A stretch of 12,658 nucleotides of DNA, taken from positions 1-12,658 of the forward strand of contig JAGHDA010000030.1 in assembly GCA_021160185.1 (NCBI GenBank). Reading direction: 5' to 3'. Under the pieces are notes generated by a model that saw only the letters and a list, made by a program, of their open reading frames with translations, was not told the origin of the DNA and ran no database searches. Numbering within the stretch: the stretch's first letter is position 1; each line of letters begins with the position of its first letter. Origin of the DNA: Verrucomicrobiota bacterium. GTDB lineage: Bacteria > Verrucomicrobiota > Verrucomicrobiia > Limisphaerales > CAZBKV01. The translations under genes and the position numbers were made by a program. Below are positions 1 through 6,470 of the stretch, in pieces.

Positions 1-1
1 G

Positions 2-79
2 GGTTACAGGAATATGGGCAAGCGCCCCTTTGACACCGTGAAAAAGTTCATCAAAATGTCCCCTAAGAAGGTTGACTGA
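2..79 (+). CDS. C-terminal end of an unidentified protein (partial)
   Basis: One reading frame is open from the left edge to a TGA at 77-79 and gives 25 residues. It ends in a lysine-rich tail (KKFIKMSPKKVD). The composition and codon choice look like a genuine protein terminus rather than a shadow frame. It is immediately followed by non-coding repeat DNA, which fits a gene end. The fragment is too short for me to recognise a family, and I assign no function. No clear terminator hairpin follows the stop; the first hairpins downstream belong to the repeat at 82-218. Confidence 0.5.
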   Translation, partial: GYRNMGKRPFDTVKKFIKMSPKKVD

Positions 80-81
80 AC

Positions 82-218
82 AGACGAGAAGAGCGGACTC
101 GAAGGAGCGTGGGCTTCCAGCCCGCGAGGTTTCGCTGCCGCGGCGCCGCTCCTGCTTTCCCGGAGCGCTGGCGTCTCGTCGGCTTCGCGCGACGGCCAAG
201 ATGGCCGCGATCCATTTC
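82..218. repeat. Hairpin-rich intergenic repeat, copy 1
   Basis: This stretch matches 312-448 base for base at a constant offset of 230 with no gaps, at about 86% identity by eye. It contains three hairpins. Hairpin A (108-126) has a 7-bp stem with one G-T pair around loop TTCCA. Hairpin B (147-167) has stem CGCTCC/GGAGCG around a 9-nt loop. Hairpin C (193-207) has stem CGGCCA/TGGCCG around loop AGA. The ORFs that can be drawn through it on both strands are low-complexity R/A/P/G-rich and are by-products of the repeat. It resembles dispersed extragenic palindromic elements of the REP/BIME kind; that class assignment is inference. Confidence 0.8.
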
Positions 219-311
219 GTCAAGCAGGATTCCCCGATCGCCGCGGCGTGGCGAGCCGCCCGATTTTCCTTCGGAGTTCGGATTCTCCGGTCGGCCTGGG
301 CAAAGCCGCCG

Positions 312-448
312 AGGCGAGAAGAGCGGCCCCGAAGGAGCGCGGGCTTCCAGCCCGCGAGGCTTCGCCGCCGGGGCAGCGCTCCTGCTTTTGCGGAGCGCCG
401 GCGTCTCGACGGCTTCGCGCCGCGGCCAAGATGGCCGCGATCCGTTTT
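312..448. repeat. Hairpin-rich intergenic repeat, copy 2
   Basis: This is the second copy of the 82-218 element. Its hairpins are better paired than in copy 1. Hairpin A (338-356) is a perfect 7-bp stem CGCGGGC/GCCCGCG around TTCCA. Hairpin B (376-398) is a perfect 7-bp stem GCGCTCC/GGAGCGC around a 9-nt loop. Hairpin C (421-439) is a perfect 8-bp stem CGCGGCCA/TGGCCGCG around AGA. A second GGAGCGC at 334-340 could also pair with GCGCTCC at 376-382, so hairpins A and B compete with an alternative fold. Copy-to-copy differences often keep or only weaken pairing, which suggests that structure matters. No transposase or RAYT-type gene is in the window. Confidence 0.8.
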
Positions 449-733
449 TTGTCGCGGCTCCGGGACGGGCTCGGCGGAGGCGTCCGCTCAACCGCGCCCC
501 TCAGCTCGGCGGCTACGAGCAGAGAGAAAAGAGTTTAGACTGGCTCCTGAGCTTGGAGTTCGGCGGCTCGCTTGGTTCCGGCATCCTTGGGGTTTCGGTG
601 TCATGACCTCCGAGTCAACGCTCCCGTCATCCCGGCCCCTCTCCAGTGTCAAAACTTTTGAGGCCGCGGGCTGAGTCGTTGGTTTTGGCCTTGACCGGCC
701 AGGCAAGGGAAGGGATGCTGCCCTCGCCCTTTT
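449..733. other. Intergenic region upstream of the SMP-30 gene, no gene seen
   Basis: Together with the repeats this completes a 654-bp stretch (80-733) without a credible gene. The frames that stay open here continue out of the repeats and resemble no protein. Two small symmetrical elements are visible. One is a 13-bp palindrome, TCAAAACTTTTGA, at 649-661. The other is a short hairpin at 686-701, TGGCC/GGCCA with TTGACC as the loop. TTGACC at 691-696 could be a -35 box, but no convincing -10 lies 16-18 bp downstream. The promoter of the next gene should lie here, but I cannot place it. Confidence 0.5.
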
Positions 734-1861
734 ATGAAGAAAAGCGCTTTGAAATGGATCAGCTTGGGATTAGGCGCGGGGCTTGCGCTCGCCGCATGGT
801 CCGCAGAGAACCCCCCTATCCGGCAACCCAAGCCGGCGAAAGCCGCGCCCGGCAAAAAGTATTTCCCCAAGGCGGCTCCGGCCAAGAAAGTTTACCCGAC
901 ATTCGGCTCGGTGGAGCGGCTGGACCCCGCCTTGGACGCGCTAATTGCGCCGGGGACGAAGATCGAGAAACTGGCCGGGGGGTTCCAGTGGGCCGAGGGG
1001 CCGGTTTGGGAGCCCAAATCCGGCACACTTTTGTTCTCCGATGTGCCGAGGAATGTGATCTTCCAGTGGAAAGAAGGCTACGGCACGCGGGATTTCCTTT
1101 ACCCCAGCGGCTACACCAGTTCGATCCCCCGGGGCGGCGGCCTGGGGGCCAACGGACTGACACTGGACGCCCAGGGGCGATTGGTCATTTGCCAGCACGG
1201 GAATCGCCAGATTGTGCGCCTGGAGCGAAACGGCAAGCTCACGGTTCTGGCGCGGTATTACAAGGGACGGCGGTTCAACAGCCCCAACGATCTGGTCTAT
1301 GACGCCCGCGGCAACCTGTATTTCACCGATCCGCCTTACGGCCTGGAGAAGGGCGATCAGGATCCGGCCAAGGAGCTGGTTTTCAACGGGTTGTTCCTCC
1401 TCCGGCCCGGCGGGGAGGTCGTGGCGCTGCGGAAAGACTTGACCTATCCCAACGGCGTGGCGCTGTCCCCGCATCAGAAGGTGCTTTATGTGACTGTGTC
1501 GGATCCGGCGAAGCCGGTTGTCATGGCGTATCCGATTCGGAAGGACGGCCTCCTGGATCCGGGCGCGGTGATTTTCGACGCAAAGCCGCTGGGGGCTAAG
1601 GGGTGGCGAGGCCTGCCGGACGGGATCAAGACGGACAAGGACGGCAACTTGTTCGTGGCCGGACCGGGCGGGGTGTTGGTGATTTCGCCTTTGGGCAAGC
1701 TGTTGGGCGTGATTCGGCCGGGCGTGCGGGTTTCCAATTGCGCCTGGGGAGACGACGGCAGCACCCTCTATATCACTGGGACCTCCTATCTGTGTCGGAT
1801 CGAAACGCGGACTGTCGGACGCGAGTTTGTCCCGAAACTGGCGAAAGAGCGGTGGGAATAG
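734..1861 (+). CDS. Exported SMP-30/gluconolactonase family protein
   Basis: This 375-residue protein begins with a Sec-type signal (MKKSALKWIS, then a hydrophobic stretch to about residue 24), so it probably acts outside the cytoplasm. Residues 25-55 form a Lys/Pro/Ala-rich linker with two similar halves. Residues 75-360 match the six-bladed SMP-30/gluconolactonase/LRE fold. The expected metal ligands are present: Glu88 in AEGP, Asn185 in SPND, Asn240 in YPNG and Asp296 in LPDG. The family hydrolyses sugar lactones or related esters using a divalent metal; the substrate here is unknown. ATG 734 is chosen because it opens the signal peptide, although the Shine-Dalgarno site is weak. The oxidoreductase 200 bp downstream could make a lactone for it, but that link is inference. 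A non-enzymatic beta-propeller role cannot be excluded. Confidence 0.82.
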   Translation: MKKSALKWISLGLGAGLALAAWSAENPPIRQPKPAKAAPGKKYFPKAAPAKKVYPTFGSVERLDPALDALIAPGTKIEKLAGGFQWAEGPVWEPKSGTLLFSDVPRNVIFQWKEGYGTRDFLYPSGYTSSIPRGGGLGANGLTLDAQGRLVICQHGNRQIVRLERNGKLTVLARYYKGRRFNSPNDLVYDARGNLYFTDPPYGLEKGDQDPAKELVFNGLFLLRPGGEVVALRKDLTYPNGVALSPHQKVLYVTVSDPAKPVVMAYPIRKDGLLDPGAVIFDAKPLGAKGWRGLPDGIKTDKDGNLFVAGPGGVLVISPLGKLLGVIRPGVRVSNCAWGDDGSTLYITGTSYLCRIETRTVGREFVPKLAKERWE

Positions 1862-1981
1862 CCTTTCACATTGGTCTGGCGCAAGAAGGAGCGTAGAGGG
1901 TAAGCTCTGGGTCAAGATCTTGCGGACGGTTTGGGGCGAGAGCCTCGGCGGCGTCCGGGAGATTGAAGAAGGCAGAGTTGG

Positions 1982-2021
1982 CGCGCGTCGAACAACGCGC
2001 GAAGGGCCGCGAAGGCGGCCC
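1982..2021 (+). promoter_or_regulatory. Tandem hairpins in the leader of the oxidoreductase gene
   Basis: Two perfect hairpins stand 2 nt apart. The first is 1982-2001, CGCGCGT/ACGCGCG with a 6-nt loop. The second is 2004-2021, GGGCCGC/GCGGCCC with loop GAAG. A weaker 4-bp hairpin follows at 2024-2035 (GTTC/GAAC), then an A-rich stretch and the ribosome-binding site of the gene at 2062. There is no T-run on the + strand after the hairpins, so they are not a standard terminator for the upstream gene. They could be an RNA-stability or attenuation element, or the 3' end of the SMP-30 transcript. I recognise no riboswitch class. Confidence 0.4.
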
Positions 2022-2047
2022 GAGTTCACGAGAACCACAAAAAAACT

Positions 2048-2057
2048 GGAGAAGGAG
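2048..2057 (+). promoter_or_regulatory. Shine-Dalgarno site fixing the oxidoreductase start
   Basis: GGAGAAGGAG lies just before the ATG at 2062. Its AAGGAG core ends 4 nt from that start. The same frame is open 33 codons further upstream to 1963, but that part would be read through the leader hairpins and would bury the Tat signal inside the protein. The site therefore decides the start. Confidence 0.75.
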
Positions 2058-2061
2058 AGAA

Positions 2062-3357
2062 ATGACGAACGTAACTCGTCGACAGTTCTTGCAGAAATCC
2101 ACCATGGCGGCGGCCGGCGCGGCCGCTGCGGTTACATTCCCCAGCGTGACCGGACAGGCTCAATCCAAGTTCACCATTAATGTGGGCTTGATCGGCTGCG
2201 GCGGCCGGGGCAGCGGCGCCTTGAGCAATGTCTTGGAAGCGGGCAAGGTGGCCGGCGTCACGGTGCGCGTGGTCGCTTTGGCCGACGCCTTCCAGGACAG
2301 GCTGGAGAACGCGCGCGCCCGGTATCGGAAGATGGGCGTGGATGTGCCCGCCTCGCGATGTTTCCATGGCTTCGATGCGTACAGGAAGCTGGTCAGCATT
2401 CCCGAGATCAACTATGTGATGATGGCCACGCCTCCGGGGTTCCGTCCCTGGCACTTTGAGGAAGCGATCCGCCACGGCAAAAATGTGTTTATGGAGAAGC
2501 CGGTGGGCGTGGACGGCCCGGGCATCCGGCGCGTTTTCGCCGCGGCTGACGAGGCGACCCGCAAGGGGCTTTCGGTGGTGGCTGGAACTCAGCGGCGGCA
2601 TCAGAAGGGGTACATCGAGACGATTAAGCGCATTCAGGATGGAGCCATTGGTGAGATCAAGGCGCTCCGGGCATACTGGAACGGGGGAGCCATTTGGCAC
2701 CGGGGCGGCGACCCGAACACGATCGAGGGCCAGTTGCGCAATTGGTACCACTATGTGTGGTTCTGCGGCGACCATATTGTGGAGCAGCATGTTCACAACC
2801 TGGACGTCTGCAACTGGATCATGGGCGCGCATCCGATCCGGGCTTACGGTCAAGGCGGCCGCCAGGCGCTGGGCCCGAATGTGACCGGCATGAAATGGGA
2901 TCATTTCGCTGTGGAGTATGAGTATCCCAACGGCGTGCGGATGTTCAGCCAATGCCGCCAGATCAGCCGCACCGACAGCCGCGTGTCCGAAGCGGCCACC
3001 GGGACGAAGGGAGAGAGCAATCCCGGCGGATCCATTGTGACCGCCGACGGCAAGCGGTGGCGGTTCCGCGGGCGCGCCCTTAATCCTTACGTTCAGGAGC
3101 ATGTGGACCTAATCAACGCCATTCGCTCCGGCAAGCCGGTAAACGAGGGGCGTCAGGTGGCTGAGAGCACTCTCACGGCCATCCTGGGGCGGGAGTCCGC
3201 TTACAGCGGCAAGATTATTAGTTGGGATCAGATGCTCAACTCGAAGCGGGAGCTGATGCCCAAGGAACTCAATTCGGATATGGCCGAAGAGCTGAAGTGG
3301 AAGATCACGGCTCCCAAGCCGGTTGTGCCGATTCCTGGCATTTACAAATTTGCTTGA
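2062..3357 (+). CDS. Tat-exported Gfo/Idh/MocA family oxidoreductase
   Basis: This is a 431-residue NAD(P)-dependent oxidoreductase. It opens with a twin-arginine signal (TRRQFL at 5-10, then an Ala-rich hydrophobic segment to about 33), so it should be exported folded with its cofactor. The Rossmann motif GLIGCGGRG is at 42-50, with Asp75 at the end of the second strand. The family signature EKPVG is at 145-149, whose Lys146 is the usual catalytic lysine. The C-terminal domain carries GDH at 236-238 and HVHNLD at 243-248, typical active-site positions. Members of this exported group act on sugars or cyclitols; the substrate is not readable here. It lies downstream of the exported SMP-30 protein in the same orientation, so the two may serve one periplasmic sugar-oxidation step. 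A 12-bp hairpin follows the stop. Confidence 0.9.
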   Translation: MTNVTRRQFLQKSTMAAAGAAAAVTFPSVTGQAQSKFTINVGLIGCGGRGSGALSNVLEAGKVAGVTVRVVALADAFQDRLENARARYRKMGVDVPASRCFHGFDAYRKLVSIPEINYVMMATPPGFRPWHFEEAIRHGKNVFMEKPVGVDGPGIRRVFAAADEATRKGLSVVAGTQRRHQKGYIETIKRIQDGAIGEIKALRAYWNGGAIWHRGGDPNTIEGQLRNWYHYVWFCGDHIVEQHVHNLDVCNWIMGAHPIRAYGQGGRQALGPNVTGMKWDHFAVEYEYPNGVRMFSQCRQISRTDSRVSEAATGTKGESNPGGSIVTADGKRWRFRGRALNPYVQEHVDLINAIRSGKPVNEGRQVAESTLTAILGRESAYSGKIISWDQMLNSKRELMPKELNSDMAEELKWKITAPKPVVPIPGIYKFA

Positions 3358-3369
3358 TCCTTGCCGACC

Positions 3370-3397
3370 AGCGGCGCGGGGTTTTCCCCGCGCCGCT
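3370..3397 (+). terminator. Strong hairpin after the oxidoreductase gene
   Basis: There is a perfect 12-bp stem, AGCGGCGCGGGG paired with CCCCGCGCCGCT, around a TTTT loop, starting 13 nt after the stop at 3357. The downstream flank (TCGCATTAG) has no real T-run, so this is a terminator-like or 3'-end stabilising hairpin rather than a textbook intrinsic terminator. Its position between two genes and its stem strength support a role in ending the upstream transcript. Confidence 0.6.
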
Positions 3398-3426
3398 TCG
3401 CATTAGAAAGATTAGAGAGACCGAAG

Positions 3427-3451
3427 GCCTCCCTTCCCCGACGAGGGAGGC
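3427..3451 (+). other. Second intergenic hairpin before the DUF3616 gene
   Basis: GCCTCCC (3427-3433) and GGGAGGC (3445-3451) form a perfect 7-bp stem with an 11-nt loop, starting 30 bp after the stronger hairpin at 3370-3397 and ending 28 bp before the ATG at 3480. It would sit in the 5' leader of the DUF3616 gene if transcription starts between the two hairpins. A pyrimidine-rich stretch (CTCCTCCGTTTG) follows, so a weak terminator is also possible. The role is unknown. Confidence 0.35.
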
Positions 3452-3479
3452 TCCTCCGTTTGTGGCGCAACGCCGGTTC

Positions 3480-4505
3480 ATGGTTTCCGGGCCTACATGG
3501 AAGTCTTTGTTTCGCTGCGTCTTATGGAGCGGCTGGGCGGCGGTTGCTGTTTTGTGGGCGGGTTGCGGAGATTGGACTGCGGCTCCCGCTCCGCGGGTGT
3601 TCCGGGGGATGTGCGACGCTTCTGCAGGGGCGTGGGTGAAGCCGGGGCATTTTGTGGTCGCTTGCGACGAAGACAACGTCCTGCGCGTTTACGATTTGGC
3701 CAAGCCTGGCTTGCCGGAGGCGCAGTTGCCGTTGGACTCTTTTCTGAAGGTCGCGTCCAAGCATTCTGAAGCGGATATTGAAGGAGCGTGCCGGGTGGGG
3801 GATCTCATTTACTGGATTGCTTCCCACGGACGGAACAAAAACGGCAGGCCGCGCCCGAACCGTCGGCGTTTCTTCGCCGTGCGGATCTCGACCGTTTCGG
3901 GCAAGATCTCGCTGTCGCCTGCGGGCGCGCCCTGCGCGGGGCTGCTGGAGGCTATCCAACGTTTGCCGGGGCTTAGGGGCTTTCGGTTGGACAACGGCCG
4001 CGCCCCGAAAGAGGGCGGAGTGAACATTGAGGGGCTTTGCCGGGACGGCCGCGGCGGCTTGCTCATCGGCTTTCGGAGCCCTCTCAGGGATGGCAAGGCG
4101 CTGCTTGCGCCGCTTCGCAATCCTCGGGAAACGATTTTGAGAGGAGCACAGCCTGAACTTGGGCCGCCTATATGGCTGGATCTTGGCGGATTGGGCGTGC
4201 GCAGTTTGCTGCGCCTTCGAGAAGGGCCGATCTTGATTCTCGCCGGTCCGGTCTCCGAAAGCGGGCGGTTCCGTCTGTACACGTGGGACGGGCAAGGCAG
4301 GCCCGAGCCGACCCCGGTCCGGTTCGGCGAAGATCTGGGTCCGGAGGGGATGCTCGCGGAGGCGCGCCGCGGTCCGGAAGGGCCGATCGGCCTTTGGTTT
4401 TTGAGCGATGACGGGACGCGCCGGATCGGGGGGCGGCGCTGCAAGGATTTGAGCGTTCCTGGAGAGCGAAGGTTCCGGGTTTTCTACCGAGAACTGGCGC
4501 GGTGA
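3480..4505 (+). CDS. DUF3616 family protein with probable lipoprotein signal
   Basis: From ATG 3480 the protein has 341 residues. A hydrophobic signal at 8-28 ends in LWAGC, so Cys29 may be lipidated, although Trp at the -3 position is unusual for a lipobox. The mature part matches the DUF3616 pattern: DASAG 46-50, ACDEDN 61-66, DIEGA 99-103, WIASHGRNKNG 112-122, NIEGL 182-186, IGFRSPL 196-202 and DLGGLGVRS 224-232. The spacing of beta-strand and turn motifs suggests a beta-propeller-like fold, but no catalytic role is established for this family and I assign none. The frame is open upstream to 3222, inside the preceding gene and across the hairpins; 3480 is preferred because it starts the signal. 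No good ribosome-binding site is visible, so the start is moderately certain. It lies 70 bp before mreB. Confidence 0.75.
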   Translation: MVSGPTWKSLFRCVLWSGWAAVAVLWAGCGDWTAAPAPRVFRGMCDASAGAWVKPGHFVVACDEDNVLRVYDLAKPGLPEAQLPLDSFLKVASKHSEADIEGACRVGDLIYWIASHGRNKNGRPRPNRRRFFAVRISTVSGKISLSPAGAPCAGLLEAIQRLPGLRGFRLDNGRAPKEGGVNIEGLCRDGRGGLLIGFRSPLRDGKALLAPLRNPRETILRGAQPELGPPIWLDLGGLGVRSLLRLREGPILILAGPVSESGRFRLYTWDGQGRPEPTPVRFGEDLGPEGMLAEARRGPEGPIGLWFLSDDGTRRIGGRRCKDLSVPGERRFRVFYRELAR

Positions 4506-4575
4506 GGCGGGGCGAAGAGGCTTGACCAAGGGCGCGCCAAGCGCCTACCTTGGCCCTCGGCAGGGCGAGAAGCGC

Positions 4576-5598
4576 ATGTTGGAAGGAGTAAAGAGCCTTT
4601 TTTCGAACGATATCGGCATTGATCTGGGCACGGCGAACTCCCTGGTCTTTGTCCGAGATCAAGGCATTGTGTTGCGCGAGCCCTCCGTTGTGGCCGTCGA
4701 GGCTGGAACCAATCGCGTGGTGGCTGTGGGCGAGCAGGCCAAGCGGATGCTGGGCCGCACTCCCGGATCGATTGTGGCGATTCGCCCCATGAAAGACGGG
4801 GTGATCGCCGACTTCGATGTGACCGGCGCGATGCTGCGTCATTTCATCCAGGCGGTCCACAATCGAAAGCTGATTTCCCCTCGCGTGGTGGTGGCGGTGC
4901 CCTCGGGCATTACGGAAGTGGAGCGACGCGCTGTGAAGGATTCGGTGCGTCATGCCGGGGCGCGAGAGGTGTATTTGATTGAACAGCCGATGGCTTCGGC
5001 GATCGGCGTCGGCCTGCCTGTGGAGGAGCCGGCGGGCAATATGATCGTGGACATCGGCGGAGGCACTTGTGAGATAGCTATTATTTCGCTGGCAGGAATT
5101 GTTTTCAGCAAGAGCCTGCGCGTAGGCGGCGACGAGTTCGACGAGACCGTCATCGCCTACATGAAGCGGGCGCATAATTTAATGATCGGCGAACGCACTG
5201 CGGAGGAGATTAAGATTCGAATTGGATCAGCGTACCCTTTGGAGCAGGAGTTGACGATGGACGTCAAGGGACGGGACTTGAGCAGCGGCTTGCCCAAGAC
5301 CATCACCGTCCGCTCCGAGGACATTCGCGAGGCATTGAAGGAGCCGCTTTCCAGCATCCTGGAAGCCATACGTTTGACTTTGGAACGGTGCCCGCCCGAG
5401 CTGGCCGCCGACTTGGTGGATCGAGGGATCGTCATGGCCGGCGGCGGCGCGCTGTTGCGGGGGATCGATCGGTTGGTGGCCGAAGAGACCTACCTGCCGG
5501 TGCATATAGCGGACGATCCTCTCACAGCGGTTGCTGAAGGCACGGGCCGGGTTTTGCAGGAGATCGAGTTTCTGCGCCGTGTCGCCTCGACGCACTAG
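4576..5598 (+). CDS. mreB: Rod shape-determining protein MreB
   Basis: This 340-residue bacterial actin polymerises on the inner membrane face and directs side-wall peptidoglycan synthesis through MreC, MreD, RodA and PBP2. The nucleotide-binding motifs are present: phosphate 1 loop DLGTAN at 16-21, Glu136 in EQPMA, phosphate 2 loop DIGGGT at 149-154, GERTAEEIK near 205-213, and the adenosine loop MAGGGALLRG at 277-286. The N-terminus MLEGVKSLFSNDIGIDLG has the membrane-binding amphipathic look and standard length. A TTG at 4522 in the same frame would add 18 residues with no family counterpart, so ATG 4576 is chosen. The segment before it contains an imperfect inverted repeat (GCCAAG/CTTGGC). 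This is the first gene of the elongation operon. Confidence 0.96.
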   Translation: MLEGVKSLFSNDIGIDLGTANSLVFVRDQGIVLREPSVVAVEAGTNRVVAVGEQAKRMLGRTPGSIVAIRPMKDGVIADFDVTGAMLRHFIQAVHNRKLISPRVVVAVPSGITEVERRAVKDSVRHAGAREVYLIEQPMASAIGVGLPVEEPAGNMIVDIGGGTCEIAIISLAGIVFSKSLRVGGDEFDETVIAYMKRAHNLMIGERTAEEIKIRIGSAYPLEQELTMDVKGRDLSSGLPKTITVRSEDIREALKEPLSSILEAIRLTLERCPPELAADLVDRGIVMAGGGALLRGIDRLVAEETYLPVHIADDPLTAVAEGTGRVLQEIEFLRRVASTH

Positions 5599-5663
5599 CT
5601 GAGCCTTCGATTCGTTGCCATGCCTACCGAAGCGCGTTCGTCCCGGCGGACAGGTTGGGGCGC

Positions 5664-6470
5664 ATGTGGAAACAACCTCATTGGTTGAAGCGAGGGCTGG
5701 CGGCGGGGCTCATCCTGCTCTGGCTCAGCCTTCCTGCTCGCTTTTCCGACGCGGTGAAGACAGCGGTGGCGCACGCCTATCTGCCGTTGATGGGAGTCGG
5801 CGCGTCGGTTCGCAGTCTTTCAGACCGCGCCGGGCTGGCGTTGGTTCCGCGGCGGCGACTGCTTCGGGAAATCGAGCGGCTGCGCGAGGAGAACCGCCAG
5901 TTGCGCCTCCAACTGACCCAGGCCGAAGCGTGGCGGCGTGAAAACGTCGAGTTGCGCCGCCTGGTGGGCTGGCGGCAGACGAACCCTTGGAAGTCCCAAG
6001 CGGCGCGCGTAGTAAGCCGGGATCCCTCCGACTGGTGGCGGACGATATGGATCGATCGCGGCGCCAAAGACGGGTTGAAAGCCAACCTGCCGGTTCTCAC
6101 GCCCGAGGGGTTGGCGGGTCGCACCTGGTGGGTGGGGTTAGGGACTTCGCAAGTGCTTCTGCTGGGCGATCCGAAATGCCATGTCGCAGTTGAGGTGCGG
6201 GACACCGGCGAGCAGGGAGTCCTTACCCGGAGCGCGAGCGGCTCCATGGATCCGCGTCTGGTGACCATGGGCTACCTGCCCCCAAGCGCGAGTTTGCGGA
6301 GCGGGCAAATCGTGGTGACCAGCGGCTTGGGCGGCGTGTTCCCCGCCGGCATCCCGGTGGGGCGGATCGTCGATTGGCGTTCGGTTTCCTATGGGCTCTA
6401 CACCGAGGCCCGAGTGAAGCTTTTTGTGGACTCAAGTCGCTTGAAACATGTGTTGGTGTTGTTGCCGTGA
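5664..6470 (+). CDS. mreC: Rod shape-determining protein MreC
   Basis: This 268-residue bitopic membrane protein forms a periplasmic scaffold that links MreB/MreD to PBP2. A short cytoplasmic N-terminus is followed by one membrane segment (about 10-27). A coiled coil rich in Arg, Glu and Leu covers about 62-100. The two-beta-barrel MreC domain follows, with hallmark blocks DPSDWWRTIWIDRGAKDGL, TPEGLAGRTWWVG, VLLLGDP and TSGLGGVFPAGIPVGRI. ATG 5664 is taken as the start; a TTG three codons earlier (5655) is possible. It follows mreB after 65 bp and overlaps mreD by 4 nt (GTGA), so mreC and mreD are probably translationally coupled. Confidence 0.94.
   Translation: MWKQPHWLKRGLAAGLILLWLSLPARFSDAVKTAVAHAYLPLMGVGASVRSLSDRAGLALVPRRRLLREIERLREENRQLRLQLTQAEAWRRENVELRRLVGWRQTNPWKSQAARVVSRDPSDWWRTIWIDRGAKDGLKANLPVLTPEGLAGRTWWVGLGTSQVLLLGDPKCHVAVEVRDTGEQGVLTRSASGSMDPRLVTMGYLPPSASLRSGQIVVTSGLGGVFPAGIPVGRIVDWRSVSYGLYTEARVKLFVDSSRLKHVLVLLP

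Noticed and set aside
63..706. Several overlapping ORFs of 69-200 codons on both strands across the repeats
   Set aside because: They are Arg/Ala/Pro/Gly-rich, occur in all frames over GC-rich repeat DNA, and look like no protein family. They follow from the repeat and its base composition.
691..725. TTGACC as a -35 promoter box for the SMP-30 gene, and a similar TTGACC at 4522 for mreB
   Set aside because: Neither has a convincing -10 hexamer at 16-18 bp spacing, so a sigma-70-type promoter cannot be supported.
80..733. CRISPR array or transposon ends in the left intergenic region
   Set aside because: There are only two copies of a long unit, with no short regular repeats and spacers, no terminal inverted repeats with target duplications, and no cas or transposase gene.
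1885..1894. GAAGGAGCGT, shared with repeat copy 1 (101-110) and again at 3780-3789
   Set aside because: Only about 10 bases match, the surrounding hairpin sequence is absent, and the 3780 occurrence encodes a conserved DUF3616 segment. Chance similarity is enough.
1963..2061. A 33-residue N-terminal extension of the oxidoreductase
   Set aside because: It would be read through the leader hairpins, has no ribosome-binding site, and would move the Tat signal away from the N-terminus.
3222..3479. An 86-residue N-terminal extension of the DUF3616 protein
   Set aside because: It overlaps the 3' end of the oxidoreductase gene in another frame and crosses a terminator-like hairpin. The signal peptide begins at 3480.
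941..4529. Long minus-strand open frames opposite the SMP-30, oxidoreductase and DUF3616 genes
   Set aside because: They mirror well-identified + strand genes and show no family motifs or sensible starts.
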